Below are positions 45,306 through 54,145 of a stretch of 64,000 nt of DNA, piece by piece; position 1 is the first letter of the stretch, and each line of letters begins with the position of its first letter. Location: positions 372,001-436,000 of the forward strand of contig NZ_QCXX01000002.1 of assembly GCF_003071065.1 (NCBI RefSeq), read 5' to 3'. A program made the position numbers and the translations under genes. The notes beneath the pieces were generated by a model. That model was not told the origin of the DNA, ran no database searches, and saw only the letters and a list, made by a program, of their open reading frames with translations. Source of the DNA: Sphingobacterium athyrii (lineage in GTDB: Bacteria; Bacteroidota; Bacteroidia; Sphingobacteriales; Sphingobacteriaceae).

Positions 45306-45680
45306 GCTCATTGATAGGAATTTTGGGATAAATATGATCAGTCCGATCAGCAAGGCCGTTAGACTGCTTAGCAGAACCGCTGCCGCGGCAATGTCCTTGA
45401 TTTTTTTGATGCTGGGATTTTTTTCCTGGCAGATAAAATCAGCGATGTGTTCGATGGCGGTATTAAGCAATTCACAAACGAGAACAAAACCGATGGAAAG
45501 AATAATGGCCAGCCATTCATAACGGCTGATTCGGAGCAGACAGGAAAGTATAATTACTAAAATTGCTGCAACGAGGTGTATCCTGAAATTATGTTCTTCT
45601 TGCCCAACAATTTTTAATCCGTTGAAGGCATGACTAAAACTTCGGATTCTATCTTTCCATGAAAAATTGTTCCTGGCCAT
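45285..45680 (-). CDS. diacylglycerol kinase family protein (DgkA-type)
   Basis: A 131-residue membrane protein with three helices and an N-terminal amphipathic stretch. The DgkA signature is visible: NGLKIVGQEEHNFRIHLVAA for the surface helix and cytosolic entry, and ELLNTAIEHIADF near 80-92 with the catalytic Glu and metal site. In many non-proteobacteria such proteins phosphorylate undecaprenol rather than diacylglycerol, feeding cell-wall lipid carrier recycling; which applies here is unknown. It converges on and overlaps the lipoprotein gene by 21 nt. Confidence 0.9.
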   Translation of the reverse strand: MARNNFSWKDRIRSFSHAFNGLKIVGQEEHNFRIHLVAAILVIILSCLLRISRYEWLAIILSIGFVLVCELLNTAIEHIADFICQEKNPSIKKIKDIAAAAVLLSSLTALLIGLIIFIPKFLSMSSLTHLF

Positions 45681-45902
45681 ATTCGTTCCTAAATTTAATG
45701 TAAATATAATCTTTCCCTTTGTTTTGCACTGTCTTAATTTATGTTTGCCACTGAAGTTGCTCTAATTTGCGGTAACTTTTGCCAATAGTTCACTTTACCG
45801 ATCTGTAGTTTTTTTTGCCGAGGGGTATGCATTGTGTTTTGAGCTGGATTTAATCATTTTGGTAAGCAATTTTTTCCCAATGATTTTATTGGCAATACGT
45901 TC

Positions 45903-45910
45903 TATTTTTG
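45903..45910 (+). promoter_or_regulatory. -7 element of the MalY/PatB gene
   Basis: TATTTTTG, an exact TAnnTTTG match 13 nt before the ATG at 45924. No clear -33 element. Confidence 0.45.
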
Positions 45911-45923
45911 AGTAAATTGCTTA

Positions 45924-47096
45924 ATGATCTACAATTTTGATAAAATAATCGACCGTAGGGGCACCGATTCCGTAAAATGGAACCAGCAGGACTATGTTGA
46001 TTTAATCCCGCTTTGGGTTGCTGACATGGATTTTTCTGTTTCAAGGCAGGTTATGGCGGCGCTGACCGAACGTGTTCAACATGGCGTTTATGGCTATGCG
46101 AAAGTTCCTGATGTTTTTTATGAAGCGGTGTCAGACTGGTCTAAACGTAAACATGGTTTTCCATTGCAGCGCGAATGGATACTTCCGGTTTTGGGTGTTG
46201 TGCCGGCTCTGTCGGCTATTGTTGCAGCACTGACCGAAACAGGAGACAAAGTGCTTATTCAGGAACCTGTGTATCACTGTTTTTTTTCATCTATCGAACG
46301 CAATGGCTGTGAGGTAGTTTCTAATGACCTGCGGTACCAAGATGGACAATATACGATAGACTTCGAAGACTTCGAAGCTAAAGCGAGCGATCCAAAGGTA
46401 AAACTTTTTATCCTCTGCAGTCCACACAATCCTGCGGGTAGGGTATGGACCAGGGTGGAGCTTGAACGCCTTGGTGAAATCTGCCTAAAGCATGATGTTC
46501 TTATTGTCTCGGATGAAATCCATTGCGACCTGGTTTTTGAAGGACATCAGCATATTCCTTTCGGAGCGATCAATTCGGCCTTCCTGGCGAATACGATAAC
46601 CTGCATTGCACCAAGCAAAACCTTTAATCTGGCCGGGTTACAAGTTGCCACTGTCATTGTAGCAGATCCGCTGCTGAACAAGAAGGTGCAGCATGCTTTT
46701 CTGGTCAATGAGATTGCAAGTATAAGTCCATTTGCGATCACGGGGCTAATTGCTGCTTATCAACACGGTGAGGACTGGTTGCAACAAGTGCTGGCCTATA
46801 TCCATCATAACTATTGTTATTTAAAAAATTTTATGGATGAGCATTTGCCAGCGTTGAAAGTTGTTCCGTTGGAAGGGACTTATCTGGTCTGGATAGACTG
46901 TACGGCTATGAAAATCCCTAGCCGAAAGCTGGGACAGATGTTGCTAGAGGATGCTCATTTACAGGTGAATGTTGGTGCCATGTACGGTAAGGGAAGTGAT
47001 TTTTTTATCCGTCTGAATATTGCCTGTGCCAGGACTGTTTTACAGGAGGGGTTAAACAGATTGAAACAGGTACTGCTGAGTCTGCCAGGAGAATAA
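45924..47096 (+). CDS. MalY/PatB family PLP-dependent aminotransferase-like C-S lyase
   Basis: A 390-residue fold-type I PLP enzyme. The N-terminus has the family-typical FDKIIDRRGTDSVKW and PLWVADMDF. The PLP lysine is in APSKTFNLAGLQ near 232, with SDEIHCDL (Asp that binds the pyridine N) near 197 and CSPHNPAGRVW near 168. The C-terminal Arg for the carboxylate is in the FIRLNIACA segment. MalY/PatB enzymes cleave cystathionine or cysteine S-conjugates to give pyruvate, ammonia and a thiol. The gene is monocistronic with a bidirectional terminator after it. Confidence 0.92.
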   Translation: MIYNFDKIIDRRGTDSVKWNQQDYVDLIPLWVADMDFSVSRQVMAALTERVQHGVYGYAKVPDVFYEAVSDWSKRKHGFPLQREWILPVLGVVPALSAIVAALTETGDKVLIQEPVYHCFFSSIERNGCEVVSNDLRYQDGQYTIDFEDFEAKASDPKVKLFILCSPHNPAGRVWTRVELERLGEICLKHDVLIVSDEIHCDLVFEGHQHIPFGAINSAFLANTITCIAPSKTFNLAGLQVATVIVADPLLNKKVQHAFLVNEIASISPFAITGLIAAYQHGEDWLQQVLAYIHHNYCYLKNFMDEHLPALKVVPLEGTYLVWIDCTAMKIPSRKLGQMLLEDAHLQVNVGAMYGKGSDFFIRLNIACARTVLQEGLNRLKQVLLSLPGE

Positions 47097-47132
47097 CGTA
47101 CTATTGAACTAAATTGGTTATATGCTGCTTGT

Positions 47133-47168
47133 AAAAAGCACCTGAACAATTGATTCAGGTGCTTTTTT
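47133..47168. terminator. bidirectional terminator, MalY/PatB gene and S46 peptidase gene
   Basis: A 13-bp perfect stem (47134-47146 with 47154-47166), 7-nt loop, T6 on the + strand and A5 on the other side. Confidence 0.92.
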
Positions 47169-47201
47169 ATTGGGAGGTACTTTGCGGTGAAGTGGGTATG
47201 G

Positions 47202-49364
47202 TTATATACCCATTTCCTTTAAGATAAAATTTGCATTATCAATTTTGTCAGCTACCCAAAGCACATAACGGATATCCACACCAATGGATCGGCTATAGCT
47301 TTCATTCCAAGCAAAATCGTTAATTGTGGCATCGTAAGCACGGTCAAAGTTTACACCTATCAACTCACCATTTGCGTTCATGATGGGGGAGCCGGAGTTA
47401 CCGCCCGTGGTATCCATATCATACAGTATATTGACAGGAACCGATCCTAAGTCTTTCTTGAGGTACGGACCGAAGTTTTTATTGAGATAAGCGGTCTTGA
47501 TTTCCTGCGGATAGTCAAATTCGGGCAGACCGAGGTTTCCTTTTTGAATAATTCCTTCAATGGTCGTGAAAGGTTTCATATAGGTGGCATCTGCAGGAGC
47601 ATATCCCTTGATGTGCCCATAGGTTAAACGCAGGGTGGAATTGGCATCCGGAACGAAGTTTTTGGCCTGAAAGATTTCCTTTACAGCAACATAGTCACCC
47701 ATCAGTTTGTTGAGGACACCTTCACGTCTTTCCTGTTCAGCAGCGAAGATGACAATATCGCTATTCAGTTCATTTTGAAAAGCCAGCAGCTTATCATCAA
47801 ATTGCTGTAAGGCGTTTGCATTGGACAAAACTGTATTTAAAATATAGTTTTGATCAGCTAATTTACTGCCATTGATGATTTGTGTCGCAAAGTTATTGGC
47901 TGATTCGTTATTCAATTGAAGTTTTTGAACTGCCATAATCTGATTTTTTCCCTGAAAAGCGGCAGCGTCGGCAAGCATTTTCCCAAAAATACGTTCGTCA
48001 GCCTGTTTGTTGTAGCTTTCATAAGTTTCCTGGATGCTCTTTTTAAGCTGTTCAACATTGTAATCAAACAACTGTTTAGCCATTTGTGGAGATCGCTCTT
48101 TACGCATTGCAACTTTTAAGGTATTCAGATCCCGGGCGACTTTCAGTAAACTGGTGCTGTTGTAAATATTGTTAATCCAGAGCTCTTTCAACGCATCTTG
48201 ATCACTGACCTGGTAGTAGGCCGCAATATCGTTCAACAGATTGCCATACTTATCTTTAAGTTCCGGTTTGCTTAAAATAAATGCGGCTAGCGCCTCATCT
48301 TCTTGCTTTTTGGTTGAGAGAAGGTCTATACCACGCAGCCCTTTTAGCTTACCGCGGTAATTTTTGAGCACATTGGCGTTACGTTTGATCCGTGTTGCCA
48401 GAGAGAGTGCGATATCCGTATTGTCTTTACCTGCTTCTTCCATTTGCCTATTCTGGAAATCGTACAGATTAGAAACATAGGGTAATAAATAATCTTGTTG
48501 GTATTTGATATACTGTGCGGGACGGTGTCGGAATGTTTTGCCCGGATAACCCAAGATAAAGGTGAAATCATTTTCTTTCACGCCATTTGGATTGACTTTC
48601 AGGTATTTTTTTGGCTGGTAAGGCACATTATCTTTCGAAAAGGGTGCTGATTTTCCATCTTTACTAACGTAGGCTCGAAGGAATGAATAGTCGCCCGTAT
48701 GGCGTGGCCATACCCAGTTGTCGGTCTCACCTCCAAACTCACCAATATTTTGACGTGGAATATACACCAGACGAACATCTTCGATCGTTTTGTAGCGAAA
48801 CAGCACGTAGCTCTTGCCGATGAACATTTCGGAGACTTCGGCTTTGATCGTTGGATCTTCTTTTTCGGCCTGTTTAACAAGTTCTTCTTGTTTTCTTTTG
48901 ATCGTATTGATGCGTTCGACCGGATCGCTGATATTAGCTACAGCATTTAATATTTTGGCCGATACATCTTCGTATGAATCTGTAATTCTTATTTTTAATC
49001 CTTTTGCTTCAATCTCCTGTTCCTGATTTTGTGCCACAAAACCATTTTTAAGATAATTGTTGATGGCAGTACTGGCCAATTGAACGGCTGAAAACGCACA
49101 GTGATGATTGGTAATGATCAAGCCGCGATTGGAAACGAAAGATCCAGTACATCCGCTGACCTGAACCAAAGCGTCCACCAATCCAACTTGACCGGGATTG
49201 TAAATGTCCTTTTCACTGATCTTTAGTCCGGCTTTTTTTAATCCGGCTCTATTCAGGTCACTCAGCGGATACATCCCTTCGTCTGGATTTGCTTTACCAA
49301 GCGGGACATTTGTAGCGGATAACAATAGTGCCAATGCAATTGTAGTATGATGTCTAAACTTCAT
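47202..49364 (-). CDS. S46 family dipeptidyl peptidase, DPP11-like
   Basis: A 720-residue exported serine peptidase that removes dipeptides from the N-terminus of peptides in the periplasm. The signal peptide is about 1-26. The chymotrypsin-like fold has the catalytic His in IITNHHCAFS near 75-85 and Ser657 in TTGGNSGSPI. A large helical insert lies between. The residue 18 positions after the serine, which sets P1 specificity in this family (Gly in DPP7, Arg673 in DPP11), is Arg675 here in GVNFDRAYD. This points to cleavage after Asp or Glu. The start is ATG 49364 (MKFRHHTTIA); the TTG at 49439 only adds a non-hydrophobic tail. The next gene, oxyR, is divergent. Confidence 0.92.
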   Translation of the reverse strand: MKFRHHTTIALALLLSATNVPLGKANPDEGMYPLSDLNRAGLKKAGLKISEKDIYNPGQVGLVDALVQVSGCTGSFVSNRGLIITNHHCAFSAVQLASTAINNYLKNGFVAQNQEQEIEAKGLKIRITDSYEDVSAKILNAVANISDPVERINTIKRKQEELVKQAEKEDPTIKAEVSEMFIGKSYVLFRYKTIEDVRLVYIPRQNIGEFGGETDNWVWPRHTGDYSFLRAYVSKDGKSAPFSKDNVPYQPKKYLKVNPNGVKENDFTFILGYPGKTFRHRPAQYIKYQQDYLLPYVSNLYDFQNRQMEEAGKDNTDIALSLATRIKRNANVLKNYRGKLKGLRGIDLLSTKKQEDEALAAFILSKPELKDKYGNLLNDIAAYYQVSDQDALKELWINNIYNSTSLLKVARDLNTLKVAMRKERSPQMAKQLFDYNVEQLKKSIQETYESYNKQADERIFGKMLADAAAFQGKNQIMAVQKLQLNNESANNFATQIINGSKLADQNYILNTVLSNANALQQFDDKLLAFQNELNSDIVIFAAEQERREGVLNKLMGDYVAVKEIFQAKNFVPDANSTLRLTYGHIKGYAPADATYMKPFTTIEGIIQKGNLGLPEFDYPQEIKTAYLNKNFGPYLKKDLGSVPVNILYDMDTTGGNSGSPIMNANGELIGVNFDRAYDATINDFAWNESYSRSIGVDIRYVLWVADKIDNANFILKEMGI

Positions 49365-49564
49365 AGGATTCTTAAATGTCAACTGTTGTAAATCTCCAAA
49401 TTTAAGAAAAGCTTTTTGATGATTCGACTTTTCTGTCAACTATTGTCATAATTACAGGACAATTACAGCTTTTTGGCAAGGTATTTATTGTATTATATGA
49501 TAGCGCGGGCAATGGTCAAGCCTTAAAATATGGTGTATTTGCCATCGTTTTACAGGAGTATTCG

Positions 49565-49572
49565 TAATTTTG
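49565..49572 (+). promoter_or_regulatory. oxyR -7 element
   Basis: TAATTTTG, an exact match, 19 nt before the oxyR ATG. A TTTG at 49538-49541 lies 23 bp upstream, slightly too far for the consensus. Confidence 0.5.
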
Positions 49573-49591
49573 CGCTTTTAAAGATTTTAAC

Positions 49592-50530
49592 ATGACCTTA
49601 ATCCAATTGGAATATATCATTGCTGTTGATACTTATCGTAGTTTTGTCGCTGCAGCAGAAAAGTGTTTTGTGACACAACCGACATTAAGTATGCAGATCC
49701 AGAAACTGGAGGAATCGTTGGGAGCTAAAATCTTTGACCGGAGCCGCCAGCCTGTCGTACCTACTGAAATTGGGGAGAAAATTATTCTCCAGGCTAGATT
49801 GGTCTTGACCGAGAGCCGGAAAATCAATGAGATTGTACAGGATAAAAAGGGCGAGATCGAGGGGACGTTAAAAGTTGGGGTTATTCCGACAATTGCGCCA
49901 TATCTGCTGCCCAAAGTACTGGCAACTTTTATGGAAAAGTATCCTAAGCTACAATTGCAGATCTGGGAATATACAACCGAACGTATAGTTCATGAACTGA
50001 AAGTTGGTCTTTTGGATTGTGGTGTGCTTTCGACACCGTTAAATGATCCGGGCATATTAGAATCGCCTTTATTTTATGAAAATTTTGTCGCTTATATCTC
50101 TGAAAATAGTCCCTTGTTTTCAAAAAAAGTGTTAAGTGGTGATGATATTGCTGATGACAAGCTCTGGCTGCTCAATGAAGGACATTGTATGCGTGGGCAG
50201 GTGCTCAATATCTGTCATCATAAACATAATCAGGATCTCTCCGGACGTTTTGAATATAATACCGGCAGCGTGGAAACCCTCAAAAGAATGGTGGATATCA
50301 ATGATGGTATAACAATATTGCCTGAGCTTTCAATTTCGGATTACGTGGACGAGCAGCTGGATAAGATCCGGTATTTCAAATCACCTGAGCCTGTGCGGGA
50401 AATATCTTTGGTCACGACTCAGAATTATGTTAAACGGCATGCAATCCAAGCGTTGGAAAAAGAAATATTAGCAGTGGTACCCGATAAATTCAAAACAAAA
50501 AAGAAAAAGGAAGTGTTGAGCTTTCAATAA
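49592..50530 (+). CDS. oxyR: hydrogen peroxide-sensing LysR regulator OxyR
   Basis: A 312-residue LysR-type regulator. The winged HTH is at 1-60 (FVTQPTLSMQIQKLEESLGA). The C-terminal sensor domain has both redox cysteines: Cys199 in NEGHCMRGQ and Cys208 in LNICHH, with the same spacing and even the same numbering as E. coli OxyR. Oxidation would join them and switch the protein to activate peroxide defence genes. The C-terminus ends in a Lys-rich tail. The ClC gene starts 6 nt after its stop, so the two are cotranscribed. It is divergent from the S46 peptidase gene. Confidence 0.95.
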   Translation: MTLIQLEYIIAVDTYRSFVAAAEKCFVTQPTLSMQIQKLEESLGAKIFDRSRQPVVPTEIGEKIILQARLVLTESRKINEIVQDKKGEIEGTLKVGVIPTIAPYLLPKVLATFMEKYPKLQLQIWEYTTERIVHELKVGLLDCGVLSTPLNDPGILESPLFYENFVAYISENSPLFSKKVLSGDDIADDKLWLLNEGHCMRGQVLNICHHKHNQDLSGRFEYNTGSVETLKRMVDINDGITILPELSISDYVDEQLDKIRYFKSPEPVREISLVTTQNYVKRHAIQALEKEILAVVPDKFKTKKKKEVLSFQ

Positions 50531-50536
50531 GAAGAC

Positions 50537-52336
50537 ATGGCAAATCTCAGTGTACGTTTTTTTAAGAAGATAGATCAGATCAATCAATGGCGGATGAAAA
50601 AAGTTTCGAACCGGAACTTTATTATTCTCTTAGCTTTTTTAGTTGGTATTGTTGGTGGTCTGATGGCGTCTGTTTTAAAAAGACTAACGCATTTTATTGC
50701 GGCGACAATTCAGGATGACATTGATTGGAAGGTTAAGTATTCCGTTTATTTGATTTTCCCATTAATCGGGATATTACTGAGCGTGTTTTTTGTCCGGAAA
50801 TTTTTGAAGGGCAAGAAGATGGAACATGGTATTACACCTATTATCTATGCCATCAGCCGCAAGGGTAGCCGATTGGATCCAAGCAATATCTATTCCCAGG
50901 TTGTCACTTCGGCAATTACGGTAGGTTTTGGAGGATCTTGTGGATTGGAAGCTCCGGTTGCTTTAGGTGGTTCGTCAATTGGTTCCAATATTGCCCGCTT
51001 TTTTGGTCTGCAATATAAAGAAGTCACCATGCTTTTGGCCTGTGGGGCGGCGGCGGGAATTTCGGGAGCGTTTAACAGTCCCTTAGCGGGAATGATCTTT
51101 GCGATAGAAATATTGCTTCCCGAATTCTCCATTCCGGTTTTTATTCCACTTTTGATTTCTTCGGCGCTTGCTTCGGTCGTATCGCGGCTCCTGTACAGTG
51201 AGCCTTTGTTCAGTACATTCAATTCGGACTGGCAGATCTCAGCGTTGCTGTTTTATTTATTATTGGCGGTATTGATCGGCTTGTATACGATTTATTTTGC
51301 ACGTGTCTCCAGTACGGTAGGAAAATGGTTTTCAAGAATAAAAAATCCGTACAATAAAGTTTGGGTAAGCGGAATATCCCTGGGGCTTATGATTTTTGTC
51401 TTTCCGGCCCTTTACGGTGAAGGCTATATCACGATTCAGCAGATTCTCAATGGACAATTTAACTCGATTGTAAAAAACAGTTTGTTTTCTGATTATAAAG
51501 ACATGGGATTAGTCGTGCTGGGCTATACTGTTCTGACCTTATTTGGAAAATCTTTTGCCGCATTATTTACATTGAACGGCGGTGGAAATGGTGGTGTGTT
51601 CGGGCCGAGCCTGGTGATGGGTGGCCTCTTGGGTTTTGCCTTTTCGTACGGTATAAATCTGACCGGAATTGCGGAATTAAATGTGCCGAATTTTGTGGTT
51701 GCTGGCATGGCGGGCGCGCTGAGCGGTATTATGCATGCACCGTTAACGGGTATCTTCCTGATCGCAGAAGTAACGGGCGGTTATACACTGATGGTTCCCT
51801 TGATGCTGGTCTGTTCAATTTCTTATCTGATTAACCGCGCTGTATTAAAACACTCGATCTATACAAAAGTATTGGCTGAATCGGGCGACTTAATTTCTTA
51901 CGAAGACAAGGACCGCTCTGTGTTGAGCATGATGCGGATTAAATATGTTCTGGAAACAAATTTTGTGATTTTACGTCCTGATGAGACACCTAAAAGCCGA
52001 CAGACAGATATCATTCATAGCAAACGCAATATTTTTCCCGTGGTGAGCCATGAAGGTAAATTTATTGGGCTTCTCTATAGTGAGTTTCTGTTTTCGGTTC
52101 TGCTAGGAGAGGTAGAAGGGGGGGATACTCCATTTGAAAAATTGGCTCAGAAGCCAAATGATACCGTTGGGATCAATGAGAATATGGAAATTGTCATGGC
52201 TAAGATGAACAAGGACGACACATGGATATTACCTGTGCTTGGGGATGAAAACAAATATATGGGCTTTGTATCCAAATCCAGCGTCTTTAATAAATATCGT
52301 GCACTACTTATCCGTCAGGGACATTATCTGGAGTAA
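50537..52336 (+). CDS. ClC family chloride channel/transporter with CBS domains
   Basis: A 599-residue membrane protein. The ClC core (about 25-435) has the anion-binding motifs: GSCGLEAPVALGGSSIGS with the gating Glu near 138, SGAFNSPLAGMIFAIE near 176, and GGNGGVFGPSLVMGG near 350. Two C-terminal CBS repeats occupy about 460-590 and may bind nucleotides. Both chloride channels and H+/Cl- or F- exchangers belong to this family. The first motif here differs from the common GREGP by having LEAP. It is tightly linked to oxyR. A 13-bp inverted repeat lies 78 nt downstream. Confidence 0.92.
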   Translation: MANLSVRFFKKIDQINQWRMKKVSNRNFIILLAFLVGIVGGLMASVLKRLTHFIAATIQDDIDWKVKYSVYLIFPLIGILLSVFFVRKFLKGKKMEHGITPIIYAISRKGSRLDPSNIYSQVVTSAITVGFGGSCGLEAPVALGGSSIGSNIARFFGLQYKEVTMLLACGAAAGISGAFNSPLAGMIFAIEILLPEFSIPVFIPLLISSALASVVSRLLYSEPLFSTFNSDWQISALLFYLLLAVLIGLYTIYFARVSSTVGKWFSRIKNPYNKVWVSGISLGLMIFVFPALYGEGYITIQQILNGQFNSIVKNSLFSDYKDMGLVVLGYTVLTLFGKSFAALFTLNGGGNGGVFGPSLVMGGLLGFAFSYGINLTGIAELNVPNFVVAGMAGALSGIMHAPLTGIFLIAEVTGGYTLMVPLMLVCSISYLINRAVLKHSIYTKVLAESGDLISYEDKDRSVLSMMRIKYVLETNFVILRPDETPKSRQTDIIHSKRNIFPVVSHEGKFIGLLYSEFLFSVLLGEVEGGDTPFEKLAQKPNDTVGINENMEIVMAKMNKDDTWILPVLGDENKYMGFVSKSSVFNKYRALLIRQGHYLE

Positions 52337-52413
52337 AACCCTATTTTGGACCGCTAATAAGGGCGCTAGCAAAATTTTTTACTGTTCTTCTCAATTATCT
52401 TGATACATATCAG

Positions 52414-52461
52414 ATACTTACATGGACTTATCCATTATTTGATATTAATCCATGTAAGTAT
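52414..52461. repeat. 13-bp inverted repeat between the ClC gene and ribE
   Basis: ATACTTACATGGA and its exact complement, separated by 22 nt, between two convergent genes. No T tract follows. It may serve as a shared 3' structure. Confidence 0.6.
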
Positions 52462-52474
52462 TGCTCGGGCTGAA

Positions 52475-53065
52475 TTAGCCGCGCATCGCCATAATTTTTG
52501 TGACGTATTTTCCAATAATATCAAATTCGATATTGACTGTCGAGCCTACTTCAACCTGTTGAAGATTGGTGTGTTCGAGGGTGTAGGGAATGATCGCCAC
52601 AGAAAATCGATCATCACGGGAATCGACCACAGTCAAACTGATACCATTAACGGTGATGGAGCCTTTCTCTACCGTGATATTCTGTTTGTTGGGATCGTAT
52701 TGAAAAGTAAAAATAAAACTACCGTTTTCATCTGTCTTCTTGATACAGATCGCGGTCTGATCGACGTGCCCCTGGACGATATGTCCGTCAAATCTTCCGC
52801 CAGCTAAAGTACATCGTTCAATGTTAACCAAATCTCCGGTTTTCAACTGTGCCAGATTGGTTTTTTGTAAGGTTTCATCAATCGCTGTTACCTTGTGTAC
52901 CTGATCATCCAATCCGACGACCGTTAGGCATACACCATTGTGGCTTACGCTCTGATCTATTTTAAATTCATTGGAGATCGGGGAGCTGACATAAAAGTGG
53001 ATGTTGCTTTTTTCATGTTCGATATGTTCGATTTTTCCTAAGGTTTCTATGATTCCGGTAAACAT
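52475..53065 (-). CDS. ribE: riboflavin synthase alpha chain
   Basis: A 196-residue enzyme that joins two molecules of 6,7-dimethyl-8-ribityllumazine to form riboflavin, in the cytosol as a trimer. Two lumazine-binding barrels follow each other: the first starts MFTGIIETLG and contains SVSHNGVCLTVV, the second has FDGHIVQGHVD and SITVNGISLTVV. The length is standard (about 200). The start is ATG 53065; a longer frame from a TTG at 53182 is not supported by homology, and a -7 element (minus TAACTTTG, 53087-53094) lies between. No FMN riboswitch precedes it. No other rib gene is in the window. Confidence 0.96.
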   Translation of the reverse strand: MFTGIIETLGKIEHIEHEKSNIHFYVSSPISNEFKIDQSVSHNGVCLTVVGLDDQVHKVTAIDETLQKTNLAQLKTGDLVNIERCTLAGGRFDGHIVQGHVDQTAICIKKTDENGSFIFTFQYDPNKQNITVEKGSITVNGISLTVVDSRDDRFSVAIIPYTLEHTNLQQVEVGSTVNIEFDIIGKYVTKIMAMRG

Positions 53066-53086
53066 GCAATAAAATTTTGATTGAAT

Positions 53087-53094
53087 CAAAGTTA
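53087..53094 (-). promoter_or_regulatory. ribE -7 element
   Basis: Minus strand TAACTTTG, an exact match, 21 nt before the ribE ATG, with no clear -33 element. Confidence 0.5.
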
Positions 53095-53341
53095 CTAAAT
53101 AATCAAAGGAAACATTGTTTTTGTGGACAAAATAGACGCATGGATGACAGAATAATCTATCGTAAACATAATTCATGACCAAGATAAATACTGTAATAGA
53201 AACTGCATTAATAGGCTATGATAAATAAGGGCTTATTAGAAATAGCAAAAAGATTGTGTGTATAATGTACACTTACTATTCCTTTTGTGATAGCTATGCC
53301 AAAACAAATTTATGGGAGTTGAAAAAAAATATTACAAAATT

Positions 53342-53372
53342 TTTGTTTATATCATTGGAAGCACTATCTTTG
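53342..53372 (+). promoter_or_regulatory. promoter of a candidate small RNA
   Basis: TTTG (53342-53345), 19 bp, TATCTTTG (53365-53372): a full Bacteroidota promoter on the + strand with no ORF downstream. Confidence 0.75.
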
Positions 53373-53377
53373 TCATA

Positions 53378-53458
53378 GGTTTAGGTTGATTGCCTCTTAC
53401 AAAGAGGTATTTATAAAAGCTTAGCAGGTCGCCCGACCGGATGCTAAGCTTTTTTTAT
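53378..53458 (+). ncRNA. candidate small RNA, about 80 nt
   Basis: A transcript from the promoter above would start near 53378 and end in a strong terminator. It would hold a first hairpin (CCTCTT / AAGAGG, about 53393-53408) and a long terminal hairpin: outer stem 53416-53426 with 53442-53452, inner GGTC/GACC stem with a GCCC loop (53427-53438), then a T7 tract. There is no start codon with a sensible frame inside. It lies between ribE and the ECF sigma gene. I do not recognise an Rfam family. The same hairpin could weakly terminate the sigma gene on the minus strand, where only four T follow. Confidence 0.55.
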
Positions 53459-53551
53459 TTTAAATTAAATCGTTGTTTTACAAGCGTTTGTCTTCTTTTA
53501 GTGTGTTTTTTTCCCCTTAATGGTATTGGATTCTATAGATAAGCGATCTGC

Positions 53552-54145
53552 TTAGTTTTTGAGGGTATGTAAAATAGACATTGAAATCAGGAGCAGGTAT
53601 TCAAAATTCTTAGATTTGAAACGTTCTTTTAAGGCGAGTAGTGCTTTGGAACGGGCATAATAGATGTTTGACGGCGTAGTGTCCAGTGCTTTGCAGATTT
53701 CTTCGGTCTCCAGGCCTTCTAAAAAGCTCAATTTACATATTTTCGCTTGCTGTTTTGGTAGCTTATTGATTTCAGCCAGTAACAACTCAGTCAGTTCTGT
53801 TCTGAATATTTTTTTTAGAATATCGTCTTCCGGAACGGATAGGTTTTGCAGTATATCCAATTCTTCAGTATGCATTTTAAATCTGGCCGATCTTTTCATA
53901 TCAATACAGGCATTCTTTGTGGCGATATACAGAAATGCTTTGAGGCTTTCATAGTTTTCCACCTTCTGGCGGTGATGCCACAGTTTGACAAATACATCAG
54001 ATACAATCTCTTCAGCATCAGTTTTGCTTCGTAGGTAGGAAAAGGCAAAATAACGTAAGGGATGACCAAAATGATCCATAAAAAAGCATAATGCGCTTTC
54101 CTGTCCCTCTTTTAATGCGTTAATATGCGACTCTAGTTGAAGCAT
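53552..54145 (-). CDS. ECF RNA polymerase sigma factor, FecI-like Bacteroidota type
   Basis: A 197-residue sigma-70 family protein. Region 2 is at about 20-90: RYFAFSYLRSKTDAEEIVSD recognises the -10 element and LKAFLYIATKNACIDM is the region 2.3/2.4 part. Region 4, the HTH for -35 recognition, is at about 125-185 (LPKQQAKICKLSFLEGLETE, then TTPSNIYYARSKALLAL). No sigma-1.1 or sigma-3 regions. Such factors pair with FecR anti-sigma proteins to drive SusC/SusD operons. Here the FecR gene is about 8.5 kb away at the other end of the same minus-strand block. A strong terminator lies between the sulfatase genes and this gene, so it has separate transcription. Confidence 0.92.
   Translation of the reverse strand: MLQLESHINALKEGQESALCFFMDHFGHPLRYFAFSYLRSKTDAEEIVSDVFVKLWHHRQKVENYESLKAFLYIATKNACIDMKRSARFKMHTEELDILQNLSVPEDDILKKIFRTELTELLLAEINKLPKQQAKICKLSFLEGLETEEICKALDTTPSNIYYARSKALLALKERFKSKNFEYLLLISMSILHTLKN

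Noticed and set aside
49365..49439. N-terminal extension of the S46 peptidase from a TTG
   Set aside because: It would bury the signal peptide behind 25 polar residues.
53066..53182. N-terminal extension of ribE from a TTG at 53182
   Set aside because: Riboflavin synthase begins at MFTGIIE, and a -7 element lies inside the extension.
53066..53341. FMN riboswitch upstream of ribE
   Set aside because: The conserved FMN aptamer segments are absent; the region is AT-rich with only a -7 element.
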